A stretch of 24,548 nt of DNA from Succinatimonas sp. UBA7265 (GCA_002473165.1 DKSD01000044.1:234-24781); one strand, 5' to 3'; numbered from the stretch's first letter, positions 6,485 to 15,128 are shown. Translations and numbers: made by a program. The notes: generated by a model not told the origin, from the sequence alone.

Positions 6485-7390
6485 ATGGCCCTTTATCTGA
6501 CCAACGTCACCGGCATGAAAGCACTGGCCGCCTTTGGACAAAACCAGGCGGCGCTGTCGTCTGTCTATGAGCGTCTCTCCTCAGGGCTGCGCATCAATTC
6601 GGCGCGCGACGATCCGGCGGGACTGCAGATAGCCGATCGCATGACGTCCGAGATCAACGGCTTTCGCCAGGGATCGCGCAACGTCAATGACGGGATCTCG
6701 GTGGCGCAGACGGCAGAAGGCGCGCTCGACGAGATCAAATCCATGCTCCAGCGCGTGCGCACGCTGGCAGTCCAGGCGGCCAACGGCACGAACACCTCCT
6801 CAGACCGGGCGGCTTTGAGCGCCGAATCGCGGCAGCTGTGCGCCGAGATCACCCGCATCGCCTGCCGCACGACCTACGCCGGTGCCAGGCTGCTGTGCGG
6901 CGTGGATTCCCCTTCATCTGAGCGCAAGCTCTTTGACGCGCACGGCCAGATCCGCATCCAGGTCTCAGGGCACGAGGGCGACACCATCGCGATCACGGGG
7001 CTTTCGGCGGGCTTTACTTTCTCCGCGCTCGCCATGGGGCCAGGCTATGACGCGCAGGCGGTGAAAAAAGGGGATGAGAGCAATTACTTCGATCTCGGAT
7101 CGGCTGAGTCATCGCAGGCGGTGCTAAAGCACATCGACAAAGCCATAAACAAGGTGAGCATGGCCCAAGGCACGCTGGGAGGCGTGCAGCAGCGCTTTGA
7201 GTCCGTGCTAAGGCTCAACGACACCATGCGCAACAACCTCGCGGACGCGCGCTCGCGCATCCAGGACACCGATTACGCCGAGGAGGCCTCAAACCTCGCC
7301 AAAGCCGCGGTGCTCGCGCAGTTAATGCCGGCGATCCTCAAGCAGATCTACCAGCAAAAAAGCCTGATCTTAAGCCTGCTGCAAGGCTGA
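6485..7390 (+). CDS. Divergent flagellin paralogue
   Basis: A 301-residue flagellin-type protein, the structural subunit class of the flagellar filament. The N-terminal D0/D1 region is well kept: RLSSGLRINSARDDPAGLQIA at about 30-50 and the D1 motif SMLQRVRTLAVQAANGTN at 86-103. The C-terminal D1 motif DARSRIQDTDYAEEASNLA is also kept. The terminal D0 helix is unusual: where the neighbouring flagellin has QQAASSMLTQANSLPQ, this one has AQLMPAILKQIYQQK with extra bulky and basic residues. Three cysteines (119, 127, 138) occur, rare in flagellins. The variable middle is short (about 140-225). The ATG at 6485 has only a weak RBS (AGG) and no clear sigma-28 promoter. It stands alone between purC and bioD. 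It may be a minor, specialised or decaying flagellin. Confidence 0.88.
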   Translation: MALYLTNVTGMKALAAFGQNQAALSSVYERLSSGLRINSARDDPAGLQIADRMTSEINGFRQGSRNVNDGISVAQTAEGALDEIKSMLQRVRTLAVQAANGTNTSSDRAALSAESRQLCAEITRIACRTTYAGARLLCGVDSPSSERKLFDAHGQIRIQVSGHEGDTIAITGLSAGFTFSALAMGPGYDAQAVKKGDESNYFDLGSAESSQAVLKHIDKAINKVSMAQGTLGGVQQRFESVLRLNDTMRNNLADARSRIQDTDYAEEASNLAKAAVLAQLMPAILKQIYQQKSLILSLLQG

Positions 7391-7435
7391 GCCTCCTGAG
7401 GTGATAAAATCGCCGCATTGCTAGAGGAGGCGCGC

Positions 7436-8119
7436 ATGCGCGGCATTTTTGTGACCGGTACCGGCACGGAGATCGGCAAGACCTATGTGTGCGGGGCGAT
7501 CGCCCGCTATTTCACCCAAAAAAAGCTGTCTTTGGGCTATTACAAAGCGGCGCTGAGCGGCGCCGACTGCGTGGAAAACTCGGATGCCGGCTATGTCAGA
7601 AAGGCAGGAGGGCTTGACGAGGATGATGCGAGCCTGCTCTCTTACCTTTATTCGCGCCCGCTCTCTCCGCATCTGGCCGCGCGCCTTGAAGGGCGCTATG
7701 CCGATCTCGGCGTGATCTTAAAAGCCTTCCGCTCCCTTGCAGGCCGCTATGACTACGTGCTCACGGAAGGCGCAGGCGGGATCGTCTGCCCGGTGGTTTA
7801 TGAAAAGGGCCGCCGGCTTTTTTATGAGGACATCTTAAAGGCCATGGGGCTTCCGGTGCTGGTGGCCGCCGACGCAGGCCTTGGGACGATCAATTACTGC
7901 GTGCTTACCTGCGATTACCTGAAAAACCGCGGCTTTGACGTGCGGGGGATCATCTTAAACCGCTATGATGAGCAGAGCCTGATGCACCGCGACAACCTGT
8001 TTATGGTTGAGGAACTCACCGGCGTGAAAGTGATCGCGACCCTAGCCGAGGGCGCGAAAATCCCGCAGCTGCGCGGCCGGGGGCTTGAGGAGTACTTTGC
8101 AGATGTCAGCGCTTGTTGA
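7436..8119 (+). CDS. bioD: ATP-dependent dethiobiotin synthetase
   Basis: Closes the ureido ring of dethiobiotin from DAPA, CO2 and ATP, the penultimate step of biotin synthesis. A TTG further upstream keeps the frame open, but ATG at 7436 follows GAGGAGG (7424-7430) by five bases and places the P-loop (GTGTEIGKT, residues 8-16) at its usual N-terminal position. Further family features are YYKAALSG (substrate lysine region, near 38) and TEGAGGIVCPV. At 227 residues it has the normal family length. It overlaps bioA by 17 bases, so the two are translationally coupled and carry out consecutive steps in reverse gene order. A -10-like TAAAAT lies at 7405-7410 without a clear -35. Confidence 0.95.
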   Translation: MRGIFVTGTGTEIGKTYVCGAIARYFTQKKLSLGYYKAALSGADCVENSDAGYVRKAGGLDEDDASLLSYLYSRPLSPHLAARLEGRYADLGVILKAFRSLAGRYDYVLTEGAGGIVCPVVYEKGRRLFYEDILKAMGLPVLVAADAGLGTINYCVLTCDYLKNRGFDVRGIILNRYDEQSLMHRDNLFMVEELTGVKVIATLAEGAKIPQLRGRGLEEYFADVSAC

Positions 8120-9452
8120 TGAGGATTTAAGGCTCATCTGGCACCCTGCGGCCCAGATGAAAGATTATGAGCTGCACCCGCCCGTCGCTGTCGTGGCGGG
8201 CGCAGGCTGCTGGCTGCGCACCGAGGACGGAAAAAAGATCCTCGATGTCGTAAGCTCGTGGTGGTGCAACCTGCTGGGGCACTGCAACGCCGAGATCACC
8301 GAGGCGCTTTGCGATCAGGCGCGCACGCTTGAGCATGTGATCTTCGCAGACCTCACCCACCCCTGGGCCGTGAGGCTCGCGCAGGAGCTCTCGCTCATAG
8401 TACCCAAGGGACTGTGCCGCTTTAACTTCGCCGACAACGGATCGAGCGCCGTGGAGATGTGCTTAAAGCTTGCGTTCCAGTACCAGGCGCAGACCGGGCA
8501 CCCTGAGCGCATCCGCTTTGCCTGCCTGACCGAGGGCTACCACGGCGAGACCATCGGCGCGCTCTCCGTGGGGAGCATGGATCTCTACGCCAGGCTCTAC
8601 CGCCCGATGATGATGGACAATGTGCACCTCAAGGCGCCGGACTGCTTTCGCTGCCCCTGCGGCAAAAAGCGCGGGCAGTGCCACTGCGAGTGCCTGAAAT
8701 TTGCAGAGCAGGCTTTTGCAGAGCACGGAGGGGAGCTTGCGGCTTTGATAGTCGAGCCGCTCTTGCAGGGCGCGGCCGGCATGCGCGTCTACCCTGAGGA
8801 ATATTTGAGGGGCCTCAGAAAATTATGCACACAGCACGGCGTGCTGCTGATCGCCGATGAGATCGCCACGGGCTTTGGGCGCACCGGGGAGATCTTCGCG
8901 TGCGTGAAAGCCGGCGTGAGCCCGGATCTTATGGCGCTGTCAAAGGCGATCACCGGAGGCTACATGCCCATGTCCGTCGTGTGCGCCACGCAGGAGGTCT
9001 ACGACGCCTTCTACGCCGATTACAAAGAGGGCAAGGCCTTCGTGCACTCGCACACCTACGCGGGCAACCCGCTGGCCTGCTCCTGCGCCCTGGCGGTGCT
9101 TAAGATCTTAAAGCGCGATCACATCATCGAGAAGGCCCGCAAGACCGCCTCCTGGCTTACCGCGGAGTTTGAAAAGCGCTTTTTAAAGATCGAAAACGTG
9201 GGCGAGGTGCGCCACATCGGGCTAATCCACGCCATAGAGCTGGTAAAAGACCGCAGGAGCAAAGAGCCTTTTGACCCGTCGCTGCGGCTTGGGTACCGCA
9301 TCTACCGCCGCGCGCTCTCCGAGGGTTTGCTGCTGCGCTGCATCGGCGATGTGCTCTATTTCAATCCGCCGCTTGTCATTTCACAAAAAGAGCTGGAGTT
9401 TGCCCAGGATGTTACAGAGCGCTGCGTGCGTGCGGAGCTTGAAAAGCTGTGA
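8103..9452 (+). CDS. bioA: Adenosylmethionine-8-amino-7-oxononanoate aminotransferase
   Basis: PLP enzyme that transaminates KAPA to DAPA using S-adenosylmethionine. The frame is open further upstream inside bioD, but ATG at 8103 follows GAGGAG by about ten bases and gives a 449-residue protein. Class III aminotransferase features are DVVSSWWCNLLGH (49-60, BioA-type SSWW), ADNGSSAVE (110-118), EGYHGETIGALSV, the PLP aspartate in LIADEIATGFGRTG (D252) and the Schiff-base lysine K281 in LSKAITGG. Odd feature: six cysteines between residues 181 and 197 (CxxCxC, then CxCxC), absent from E. coli BioA but present in part in BioA proteins of some anaerobes; a metal site is possible but unproven. Coupled with bioD by overlap. 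Confidence 0.94.
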   Translation: MSALVDEDLRLIWHPAAQMKDYELHPPVAVVAGAGCWLRTEDGKKILDVVSSWWCNLLGHCNAEITEALCDQARTLEHVIFADLTHPWAVRLAQELSLIVPKGLCRFNFADNGSSAVEMCLKLAFQYQAQTGHPERIRFACLTEGYHGETIGALSVGSMDLYARLYRPMMMDNVHLKAPDCFRCPCGKKRGQCHCECLKFAEQAFAEHGGELAALIVEPLLQGAAGMRVYPEEYLRGLRKLCTQHGVLLIADEIATGFGRTGEIFACVKAGVSPDLMALSKAITGGYMPMSVVCATQEVYDAFYADYKEGKAFVHSHTYAGNPLACSCALAVLKILKRDHIIEKARKTASWLTAEFEKRFLKIENVGEVRHIGLIHAIELVKDRRSKEPFDPSLRLGYRIYRRALSEGLLLRCIGDVLYFNPPLVISQKELEFAQDVTERCVRAELEKL

Positions 9453-9462
9453 GCGCGGCGTT

Positions 9463-9490
9463 TTGCCGGATGCAGGCGGCACGGTATAAT
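9463..9490 (+). promoter_or_regulatory. Promoter of the three-gene unknown operon
   Basis: TTGCCG (9463-9468), 16 bases, TATAAT (9485-9490). The start would be near 9497, leaving a leader of only about 13 nt before the ATG at 9510. Confidence 0.55.
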
Positions 9491-9509
9491 TCCACGTCCG
9501 GGGCGGCGC

Positions 9510-9908
9510 ATGCGGCGCGGAAGATTTAAAACCGCGCTGCTTGCGGCGCTGTTCACGCTCGCCCTCTCGTGCGCCGCGGCAGGCTTAAGCGGCCGCGGGG
9601 CCTGGCTTGGGGATTTGCTGGCGCTCATCGCAGGACACGCCCCAGGCGGTGTCAGCCACACCGGCGCCTTAAAGGCGCTGTGGGAGCAGGCCTCAGCCTC
9701 GGACATCTTAAGCCTCATCGCGCTTTTGGCCGCGCTTATCTGCTTTGGCTGCTTTACGGCCGCCTCGCTGTGGCCGCTGGCGCGTCGCTTTATGCTGCGC
9801 CCCCGCGAGGCGCTGCCCACAGCGGGGCTTAAAGCAGAAGATCTTTTTAATTTCCCGCCGCCTGATGCAGGCGCGGGCGGCAAAGCCCCGGACAGGAAAG
9901 ACCCATGA
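9510..9908 (+). CDS. Unknown small membrane protein, first gene of an operon with a SEL1-like protein
   Basis: A 132-residue protein with a basic N-terminus (MRRGRFK), a hydrophobic segment at about 8-25, a short loop, a second hydrophobic segment at about 64-88 (DILSLIALLAALICFGCFTA) and a basic then Pro/Ala/Gly-rich tail. By the positive-inside rule the two ends are probably cytoplasmic. It stands just behind a good promoter, and its stop overlaps the next start in an ATGA, so it is translated together with the large SEL1-like protein and may anchor it at the membrane. I do not recognise a family. Confidence 0.65.
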   Translation: MRRGRFKTALLAALFTLALSCAAAGLSGRGAWLGDLLALIAGHAPGGVSHTGALKALWEQASASDILSLIALLAALICFGCFTAASLWPLARRFMLRPREALPTAGLKAEDLFNFPPPDAGAGGKAPDRKDP

Positions 9909-12505
9909 AGAAAACACAACAGCTTTTGTGCAGGATCGCCGCGCTCGAGCGCTCCCTGACCGGGGTGAGGGCGCGATCTGAGAGCGAGGGGCGGAACGCG
10001 GCCGCGCTCGAGGCCCGCGGCCTTGAGGCTTTAAAGCGTTCAGGCGATCCGCGCGGACTTGAAGGCGGGCGCATCGGCGCCTTCCTCGACTCCTGCTACT
10101 TTTTATACGCCGCAGCCTTGCGCGGCTGTGACCGCGCCCGCGCGAAACTGCGCGAGGCCCTCGGCCTCTACGCGCTGCGCTCGCCCAATACCGGCGAGGC
10201 GGCGCACGCGCTTTTTGAAAAAGGCCCGCAAAACACGTCCGATCTGCTGCGCCTGACCCAAATGTACGAGACGCTCATCACGAGCGCGGGGACGGCAAAC
10301 TCGCTTTCAAGGCTCGGGGCCGTCGCGGTCATGATCCCCGACGAGGCGCTGTTTGTGATCGGGCTGCACCTGTGCGAAGGCAGGGAGCGCGGCATTCAGC
10401 GCCCCTCAGGCCAGCCTGCCCCTGAGGAACTGCTCTCGGAGTTCTCCGCGGGCACTTACGGCATGGACTGCGAGAACAGCGCCGCCGCGCTCATCGCCCA
10501 GTTTGGCGAATACCTGGTCACGTCGGCTGACAATGATTTTGCCATCGGCTTTGGCATGCCCGCCGAGGCGGCATACCGCATCGCCATGGAATACCTCAGA
10601 GGAGGGGATCTGCCGCGCTCGGTGCGCCGGGCCTCCGTGTGGCTGCACTATGCCATGGCCGCGGGATCGCCCCGCGCCTGGCTGGCGTTTGCCGTGTTCT
10701 TTGAGGAACTCGTGCACGTGCCCGAGGAGGAGCGCCAGAAGCGCTCGGGCGCGCTGTACGCAGAAGCACTGGAGCATGCAGTGCTGCTGTGCCAGGCCGC
10801 AAGGCTGCCCTCAGGCGCCGCCTCGGTGCACCAAAGCCACCTTGTGCTCACCGTGCGCACTCAAGAGGGCGAGGAAATGCTCGAGCCCGCGCTGCTGCTC
10901 TCGCTCATGGCGGTCACCGATGTCATGGCCACGCGCCAGGCAGGTTTTGATCTGTCAGAGGCTTTCCCTTACCTCATAGAGATCGCGCGCGCCACGGCCG
11001 CGGCCTTCGGTCCGGGGCCGGACATCGCCGCCTCGCTGTGCCGGTTGCTGAGCATCGCCGGCACCGGCGACTGGGAGAAGGAGACCGAGCGCCTGACACT
11101 TGAGATCTTCCCCATGAAGAAAAATCCCGCTCCGGGTCTGCTCGGACTTGAGATCTTAAAGCCTTATCTGGGGAAAAAACGCCAAGGCGTCGATCTGACG
11201 CTGCTCTCTTTAGGCTCCGGGATCCTCGATGATCCCGAAGTTTATAAGGCCTGCAAGGCGCTCTCAGAGCGCGGTTATGCGCGCGCCTCGTTCTCGCTGG
11301 CCTCGGCGCAGTGGGCCAAACAGGGCGCCGAGGGCTTTGATCAAAGGCTGTGGGCGCTGTGCGCCGATCAGGGGCACCCGGTGGCTTCCTATAACTGCTG
11401 CGTGCATGACATAGGCAAGGGCAGGCTAGATGAGGCGGAAAAGCGCGCCTTTTACGCGCTGCGCTCGCGCATCCCCCAGGCCTTCTTTATGCTCTATGAG
11501 ATCTTCACGCAAAAAGGGGAGACGGAACTGGGCTGCACCTGCCTGCGCTATGCCTGCGAGTACCTGATGAAGCCGGCGCTTGATGAGGCTGCAAGGCTTA
11601 AGAAGGCCCGGCTGTGGCGCCCGCTGCCGTTTATTCGCGATCTTGAGAAGATCGAGGAGCGCGCCAAAAAAGATCCGGTGGCCGCGGGCTTCCTCGGCTC
11701 GCTTTACTGCTCGGGGCTCATCGTTCCCTGCGATCGCGGCCGCGCCATGGAGTGGTTCCGCCTGGGCGCCGCGCAGGGCGAGCCGCTCTCAGGCCGCCAC
11801 CTGAGCGCCTCTTACGGGCAGATGTGGGATGAGGAGCCGGGATCGTTTTATGTCATGCCGGTGGGCGAGGGGATCGCCAGCACGTCGCGCTACGGCTTAA
11901 ACGGCCGGAGCATTCCCGATCCGCAGCAGGCCGAGCGCACGGCGGGGCTCGTGAAAAAGCTCTATGCCGATCTCAGATCCGGCAAAACCTGGCTTGAGCG
12001 CGAGCTCATGGTGCAGTGCGAAAACTCGCCGCAGTGGGATCGCACGCTGTTTAACGTTGATGATCAGGATGAGGAGGAGGAGGACGAGGAGAGCGCGCCG
12101 GCGGCCGCCTACTCGTTCTATCCCTGCGCCGACGACTACCTCGACAAGATCTGCAATGATCAGTGGGACGATTACGCCTTTGGCAGCGAGTACGCCGACG
12201 ATGACGATCTGCAGGCCTCGCTCTCGTGGCGCCAGACCGATCTCGAGTATGTGCTGCCCAAAGCAGGCGATCCGCAGTACGGCATGATCCTCGCGGAGAT
12301 CCGCGCGCTCACGGCGCTGCGCGGCGTGAGCGGCCCCGATCTCAAAGCCTTTGAGAAATTCGCCTTCCAGGGCTTTAACGCCGACAGCGCGCTGTGCGAG
12401 ATGCTCATCAGCACGGATCTGCGGGCGCTTGAGGACAGCGGCGACGAAGAGCAGGGGGCGCTTTCGCAGGCCGTGCTCCCGGTGTCGTCCGATCTTGATC
12501 AGTAA
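9905..12505 (+). CDS. Large SEL1-like (TPR-type) repeat protein of unknown function
   Basis: An 866-residue, mostly alpha-helical protein without a signal peptide or membrane span. SEL1-like repeat units are visible at about 221-260 (AYRIAMEYLRGG with VWLHYAMAAGSPRAW), 455-495 (RGYARASFSLASAQW with CADQGHPVASY) and 592-636 (AAGFLGSLYCSG with GRAMEWFRLGAAQGEPLSG). Such repeats usually form a solenoid for protein contacts. An acidic run of Asp and Glu lies at 719-730, with a second acidic patch near 763-768. The protein is unusually cysteine-rich for its size. The start ATG overlaps the upstream stop (ATGA); the next gene begins 14 bases later behind a strong RBS. Function is unknown; scaffold or adaptor is a guess from the repeats. 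Confidence 0.85.
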   Translation: MKKTQQLLCRIAALERSLTGVRARSESEGRNAAALEARGLEALKRSGDPRGLEGGRIGAFLDSCYFLYAAALRGCDRARAKLREALGLYALRSPNTGEAAHALFEKGPQNTSDLLRLTQMYETLITSAGTANSLSRLGAVAVMIPDEALFVIGLHLCEGRERGIQRPSGQPAPEELLSEFSAGTYGMDCENSAAALIAQFGEYLVTSADNDFAIGFGMPAEAAYRIAMEYLRGGDLPRSVRRASVWLHYAMAAGSPRAWLAFAVFFEELVHVPEEERQKRSGALYAEALEHAVLLCQAARLPSGAASVHQSHLVLTVRTQEGEEMLEPALLLSLMAVTDVMATRQAGFDLSEAFPYLIEIARATAAAFGPGPDIAASLCRLLSIAGTGDWEKETERLTLEIFPMKKNPAPGLLGLEILKPYLGKKRQGVDLTLLSLGSGILDDPEVYKACKALSERGYARASFSLASAQWAKQGAEGFDQRLWALCADQGHPVASYNCCVHDIGKGRLDEAEKRAFYALRSRIPQAFFMLYEIFTQKGETELGCTCLRYACEYLMKPALDEAARLKKARLWRPLPFIRDLEKIEERAKKDPVAAGFLGSLYCSGLIVPCDRGRAMEWFRLGAAQGEPLSGRHLSASYGQMWDEEPGSFYVMPVGEGIASTSRYGLNGRSIPDPQQAERTAGLVKKLYADLRSGKTWLERELMVQCENSPQWDRTLFNVDDQDEEEEDEESAPAAAYSFYPCADDYLDKICNDQWDDYAFGSEYADDDDLQASLSWRQTDLEYVLPKAGDPQYGMILAEIRALTALRGVSGPDLKAFEKFAFQGFNADSALCEMLISTDLRALEDSGDEEQGALSQAVLPVSSDLDQ

Positions 12506-12519
12506 ATTTTGGAGGGGGC

Positions 12520-13059
12520 ATGCAGTACCTCATAAAGTTCAGCTTAAAGGGCACGCGGGTGTGGCGGCTGGTCGCGCTGGAAGGGCGCGCCGATCTGGCG
12601 CACACGGCAAAGCTCATCTGCGAGGCCTTCCCCTGGCAGGGCTTAAAATGCGCTTTTTGGGCAGACGGCAAAATATTCGGCGCCGGGCGCGGCGGAGACT
12701 TTGCCCAGGGGGAGCAGCTTTTGGCGCTTGATGATCTGCTAAAAAATCCCCCCGCAAGCCTCACGCTCGCCTGCGAGGACAGCCTGGGCGGGCGCGCCGT
12801 GCTTGATGCCGTGCTGCTGCGCTCTGAGGAGAAATTGAGCTGCCTGGTGCCCTCGTGCATCGTCGGCGCCGGGACAGTGCCTGAGGACGGGATGCTTGAT
12901 CCTGAGCGCATCGCCGCCTGGGCCGATGACGACGCGCACCTCACGCTCGATCTCAAAGGCGCGACCAAAAGGATGCGCGCGTGGGGCTCTGTGCGCGCCG
13001 ATATCAGCAAAGCGCTTATCCAGTCAGGCGCTGATCCGTTGAATTTCAAACAAAAATAA
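12520..13059 (+). CDS. pRiA4b ORF-3-like domain protein
   Basis: A 179-residue protein with a strong RBS (GGAGGGGG) before ATG 12520. The N-terminal segment YLIKFSLKGTRVWRLVALEG followed by LAHTAKLICEAFPWQGLKCAFWADGKIFG fits the start of the plasmid pRiA4b ORF-3 family (PF07929), whose members begin with a lysine- and tryptophan-containing beta strand and an HxI-type helix. The C-terminal half (LDPERIAAWADDD to the end) shows no motif I know. Last gene of the operon starting at 9510, followed by a hairpin at 13070. The biochemical role of the family is not established, although members are often found near mobile elements. The call rests on the N-terminal pattern only. Confidence 0.6.
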   Translation: MQYLIKFSLKGTRVWRLVALEGRADLAHTAKLICEAFPWQGLKCAFWADGKIFGAGRGGDFAQGEQLLALDDLLKNPPASLTLACEDSLGGRAVLDAVLLRSEEKLSCLVPSCIVGAGTVPEDGMLDPERIAAWADDDAHLTLDLKGATKRMRAWGSVRADISKALIQSGADPLNFKQK

Positions 13060-13069
13060 TTGCAAAAGC

Positions 13070-13098
13070 AGCGGACGAAACAAAAAGTCCGCTTGTAT
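13070..13098 (+). terminator. Probable terminator of the 9510-13059 operon
   Basis: AGCGGAC (13070-13076) pairs with GTCCGCT (13087-13093), followed by the modest T-rich tail TGTATTG. A ten-base A-rich loop separates the arms. Confidence 0.5.
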
Positions 13099-13141
13099 TG
13101 CAGAAAACGCAACACAAAATTAAAAGTTTTTCACAAATTGC

Positions 13142-13169
13142 TTGACATGCTTTAAACAGGCACGATAAT
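13142..13169 (+). promoter_or_regulatory. Promoter of the CstA-family gene
   Basis: Perfect TTGACA (13142-13147), 16 bases, GATAAT (13164-13169). The predicted start near 13176 gives a leader of about 215 nt. This leader (within the 332-base gap 13060-13391) holds several short hairpins, including TGCGGC / GCCGCA and GTCCG / CGGAC before TTTC, and a second TTGACA at 13245-13250 that could belong to another promoter. Confidence 0.6.
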
Positions 13170-13391
13170 AAGAGACATGAAAGAGCCCTCAAACAAAGGG
13201 CGCTTTTCCATTCGCGCTCAAAACACCCTTTGGGCGCCCGGCCCTTGACAGGGTCCCTGCTTTTGGAGAATAAAATCTCCCCTCAGGCAGGCTCAATTGC
13301 GGCGTGAGGCCGCATCTGTCCGTTTTCCGGACTTTCATAACTCTAAATACAGAAAAAATTTTTGATCCCTTTGAGGATCGGAGCGTTTTAC

Positions 13392-15110
13392 ATGACTGGC
13401 AGTCTGCTTTTATGCATCTGTTTGGCGTATTTCGTCGCGGCGTATTTTGCCTACGGCGGATACCTCAAGAAAGTTTTTGCAGTTGATCCCAACCGCCCCA
13501 CTCCCGCCAAGACCCAGTATGACGGCGTGGACTTCGTGCCGACGCCGCGTATCGTGCTCTTCGGCCACCATTTCGCCTCCATCGCAGGCCCGGGGCCTAT
13601 AGTCGGCCCGATCATGGCCGCCTATTTCGGCTGGCTTCCCGCGCTCATCTGGATCCTGATTGGCTGCGTGTTCGTCGGCGCGTTCCACGATTTCGCCGCC
13701 CTCGTCATTTCCGTGCGCAACAAAGGCCACTCCATTTCGTTCGTCATGGAGAAAATGATGGGGTTCTCAGGCCGCCAGCTCTTTGTGGGCTTCTGCTTTG
13801 CCTGCCTGCTGCTCGTCGTGGCCGTGTTCACTAACATGGTCTCGGGCATGTTCGTCAAGGTGCCGGCTGTCGCCACCGCCTCGCTGATCTTCATCGGCAT
13901 GGCCCCGGTGTTCGCTTACTGCACGAACAAGCTGGGCATGAGGCTGAAAGTCGCATCGCTGATCTTCATCCCGCTGGTGTTCCTTTCCGTGCCTTTTGGC
14001 GCCGCGTTCCCCATTGATCTGGTGAACTCGTTTGGCTTTACCCCTGAGAGCGCCAAGCTGTTCTGGACCGCCGTGCTCGCCGTCTACATCCTCTGCGCCT
14101 CCATCGTGCCGGTGCAGTGGCTGCTGCAGCCTCGCGACTACATGAACTCGTTCCTGCTCTATGGCACGCTGCTCTTAGGTTTTGTGGCCATCCTCGCCTA
14201 CAACCCTTCCATCCAGATGGATTCTTTCAAGGGCTTTGAGGCCGTGACCGCCGACGGCAACATGAGCATGCTGTTCCCGACGCTGTTCATCTTCATCGCC
14301 TGCGGCGCCTGCTCAGGCTTCCATGCCCTGGTCGCCTCCGGCACCACCTCAAAGCAGATCCGCTCTGAAAAGGACATGCTGCCCGTGGGCTACGGCGCTA
14401 TGCTCGTTGAAGGCGTGCTCGGCATCATGGCTCTGATCGCCGTCATGGCCATGGATCCTTCCTCATTCACCGAGGTGGGCAAGAACCCGGTCGTGGCCTT
14501 CTCCACCGGCATGTCGCAGTTCTGCGTGGCCTTGGGCCTCGATCCGAAATACTCCATGGTGTTCCTCTCCCTGGCCATCTCCGCTTTCATGATGACCTCG
14601 CTGGACACCGCCACCAGGCTGGGCCGCTTCCTCGTTCAGGAGCTCTTTATGCCTAAGGCTGTCTCCGAGGATCAGAAAGAGGACTTTGAGAAAGCCCAGG
14701 AAGGCGTGTTCCGCAAGGTGCTCACGAACAAGTACTACGCTTCCGTGTTCTTTGTGGCCTTTGCCATGTTCATGGCGCTCTCGGGCGAAGCCGCCGCGCT
14801 GTGGCCGATCTTCGGCGCCTCGAACCAGCTCATGGCCGCCCTGACCTTCCTCGTGATCACGCTGTGGCTGCTCTCCAAGAATGTCAACTGGGTGATCTCG
14901 TTCATCCCGATGATCTTCATGATGGTCATGAGCCTGTGGGGCGTGTTCCAGGTCATCACCCAGCAGTGGGGCAAGAACTACGTGTTAGTCGGCACGGGCA
15001 TCTTCCTCTCCGTCATGGCGCTGATGATGGTGGCCTTAGGCCTCTCGATCATCTTCCACCACTTAAAGGCCCACTACAGCGGCACGGCCGCGGCCTCGGA
15101 AATCCAGTAA
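13392..15110 (+). CDS. CstA-family transporter (carbon starvation protein), short form
   Basis: Inner-membrane transporter of the family that includes E. coli CstA and BtsT, which take up pyruvate or peptides with protons. ATG at 13392 follows GGAG by eight bases; a TTG 30 bases upstream keeps the frame open but has no comparable RBS. The 572 residues are shorter than the roughly 700 of E. coli CstA and match the short clade. Signatures seen are HHFASIAGPGPIVGP (59-73), ASIVPVQWLLQPRDYMNS, CGACSGFHALVASGTTSKQ and SLDTATRLGRF. A dozen or more hydrophobic segments fill the chain. Monocistronic: strong promoter at 13142, terminator at 15129. Substrate is not shown here; pyruvate or small peptides is inference from the family. 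Confidence 0.9.
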   Translation: MTGSLLLCICLAYFVAAYFAYGGYLKKVFAVDPNRPTPAKTQYDGVDFVPTPRIVLFGHHFASIAGPGPIVGPIMAAYFGWLPALIWILIGCVFVGAFHDFAALVISVRNKGHSISFVMEKMMGFSGRQLFVGFCFACLLLVVAVFTNMVSGMFVKVPAVATASLIFIGMAPVFAYCTNKLGMRLKVASLIFIPLVFLSVPFGAAFPIDLVNSFGFTPESAKLFWTAVLAVYILCASIVPVQWLLQPRDYMNSFLLYGTLLLGFVAILAYNPSIQMDSFKGFEAVTADGNMSMLFPTLFIFIACGACSGFHALVASGTTSKQIRSEKDMLPVGYGAMLVEGVLGIMALIAVMAMDPSSFTEVGKNPVVAFSTGMSQFCVALGLDPKYSMVFLSLAISAFMMTSLDTATRLGRFLVQELFMPKAVSEDQKEDFEKAQEGVFRKVLTNKYYASVFFVAFAMFMALSGEAAALWPIFGASNQLMAALTFLVITLWLLSKNVNWVISFIPMIFMMVMSLWGVFQVITQQWGKNYVLVGTGIFLSVMALMMVALGLSIIFHHLKAHYSGTAAASEIQ

Positions 15111-15128
15111 AGGTTTCTGTATTTAGCA

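Noticed and set aside
12408..13115. 235-codon minus-strand open frame opposite the pRiA4b-like gene
   Set aside because: The plus-strand frame has a strong RBS, a family-like N-terminus and an operon position; the reverse product is Ser/Arg/Pro-rich shadow sequence.
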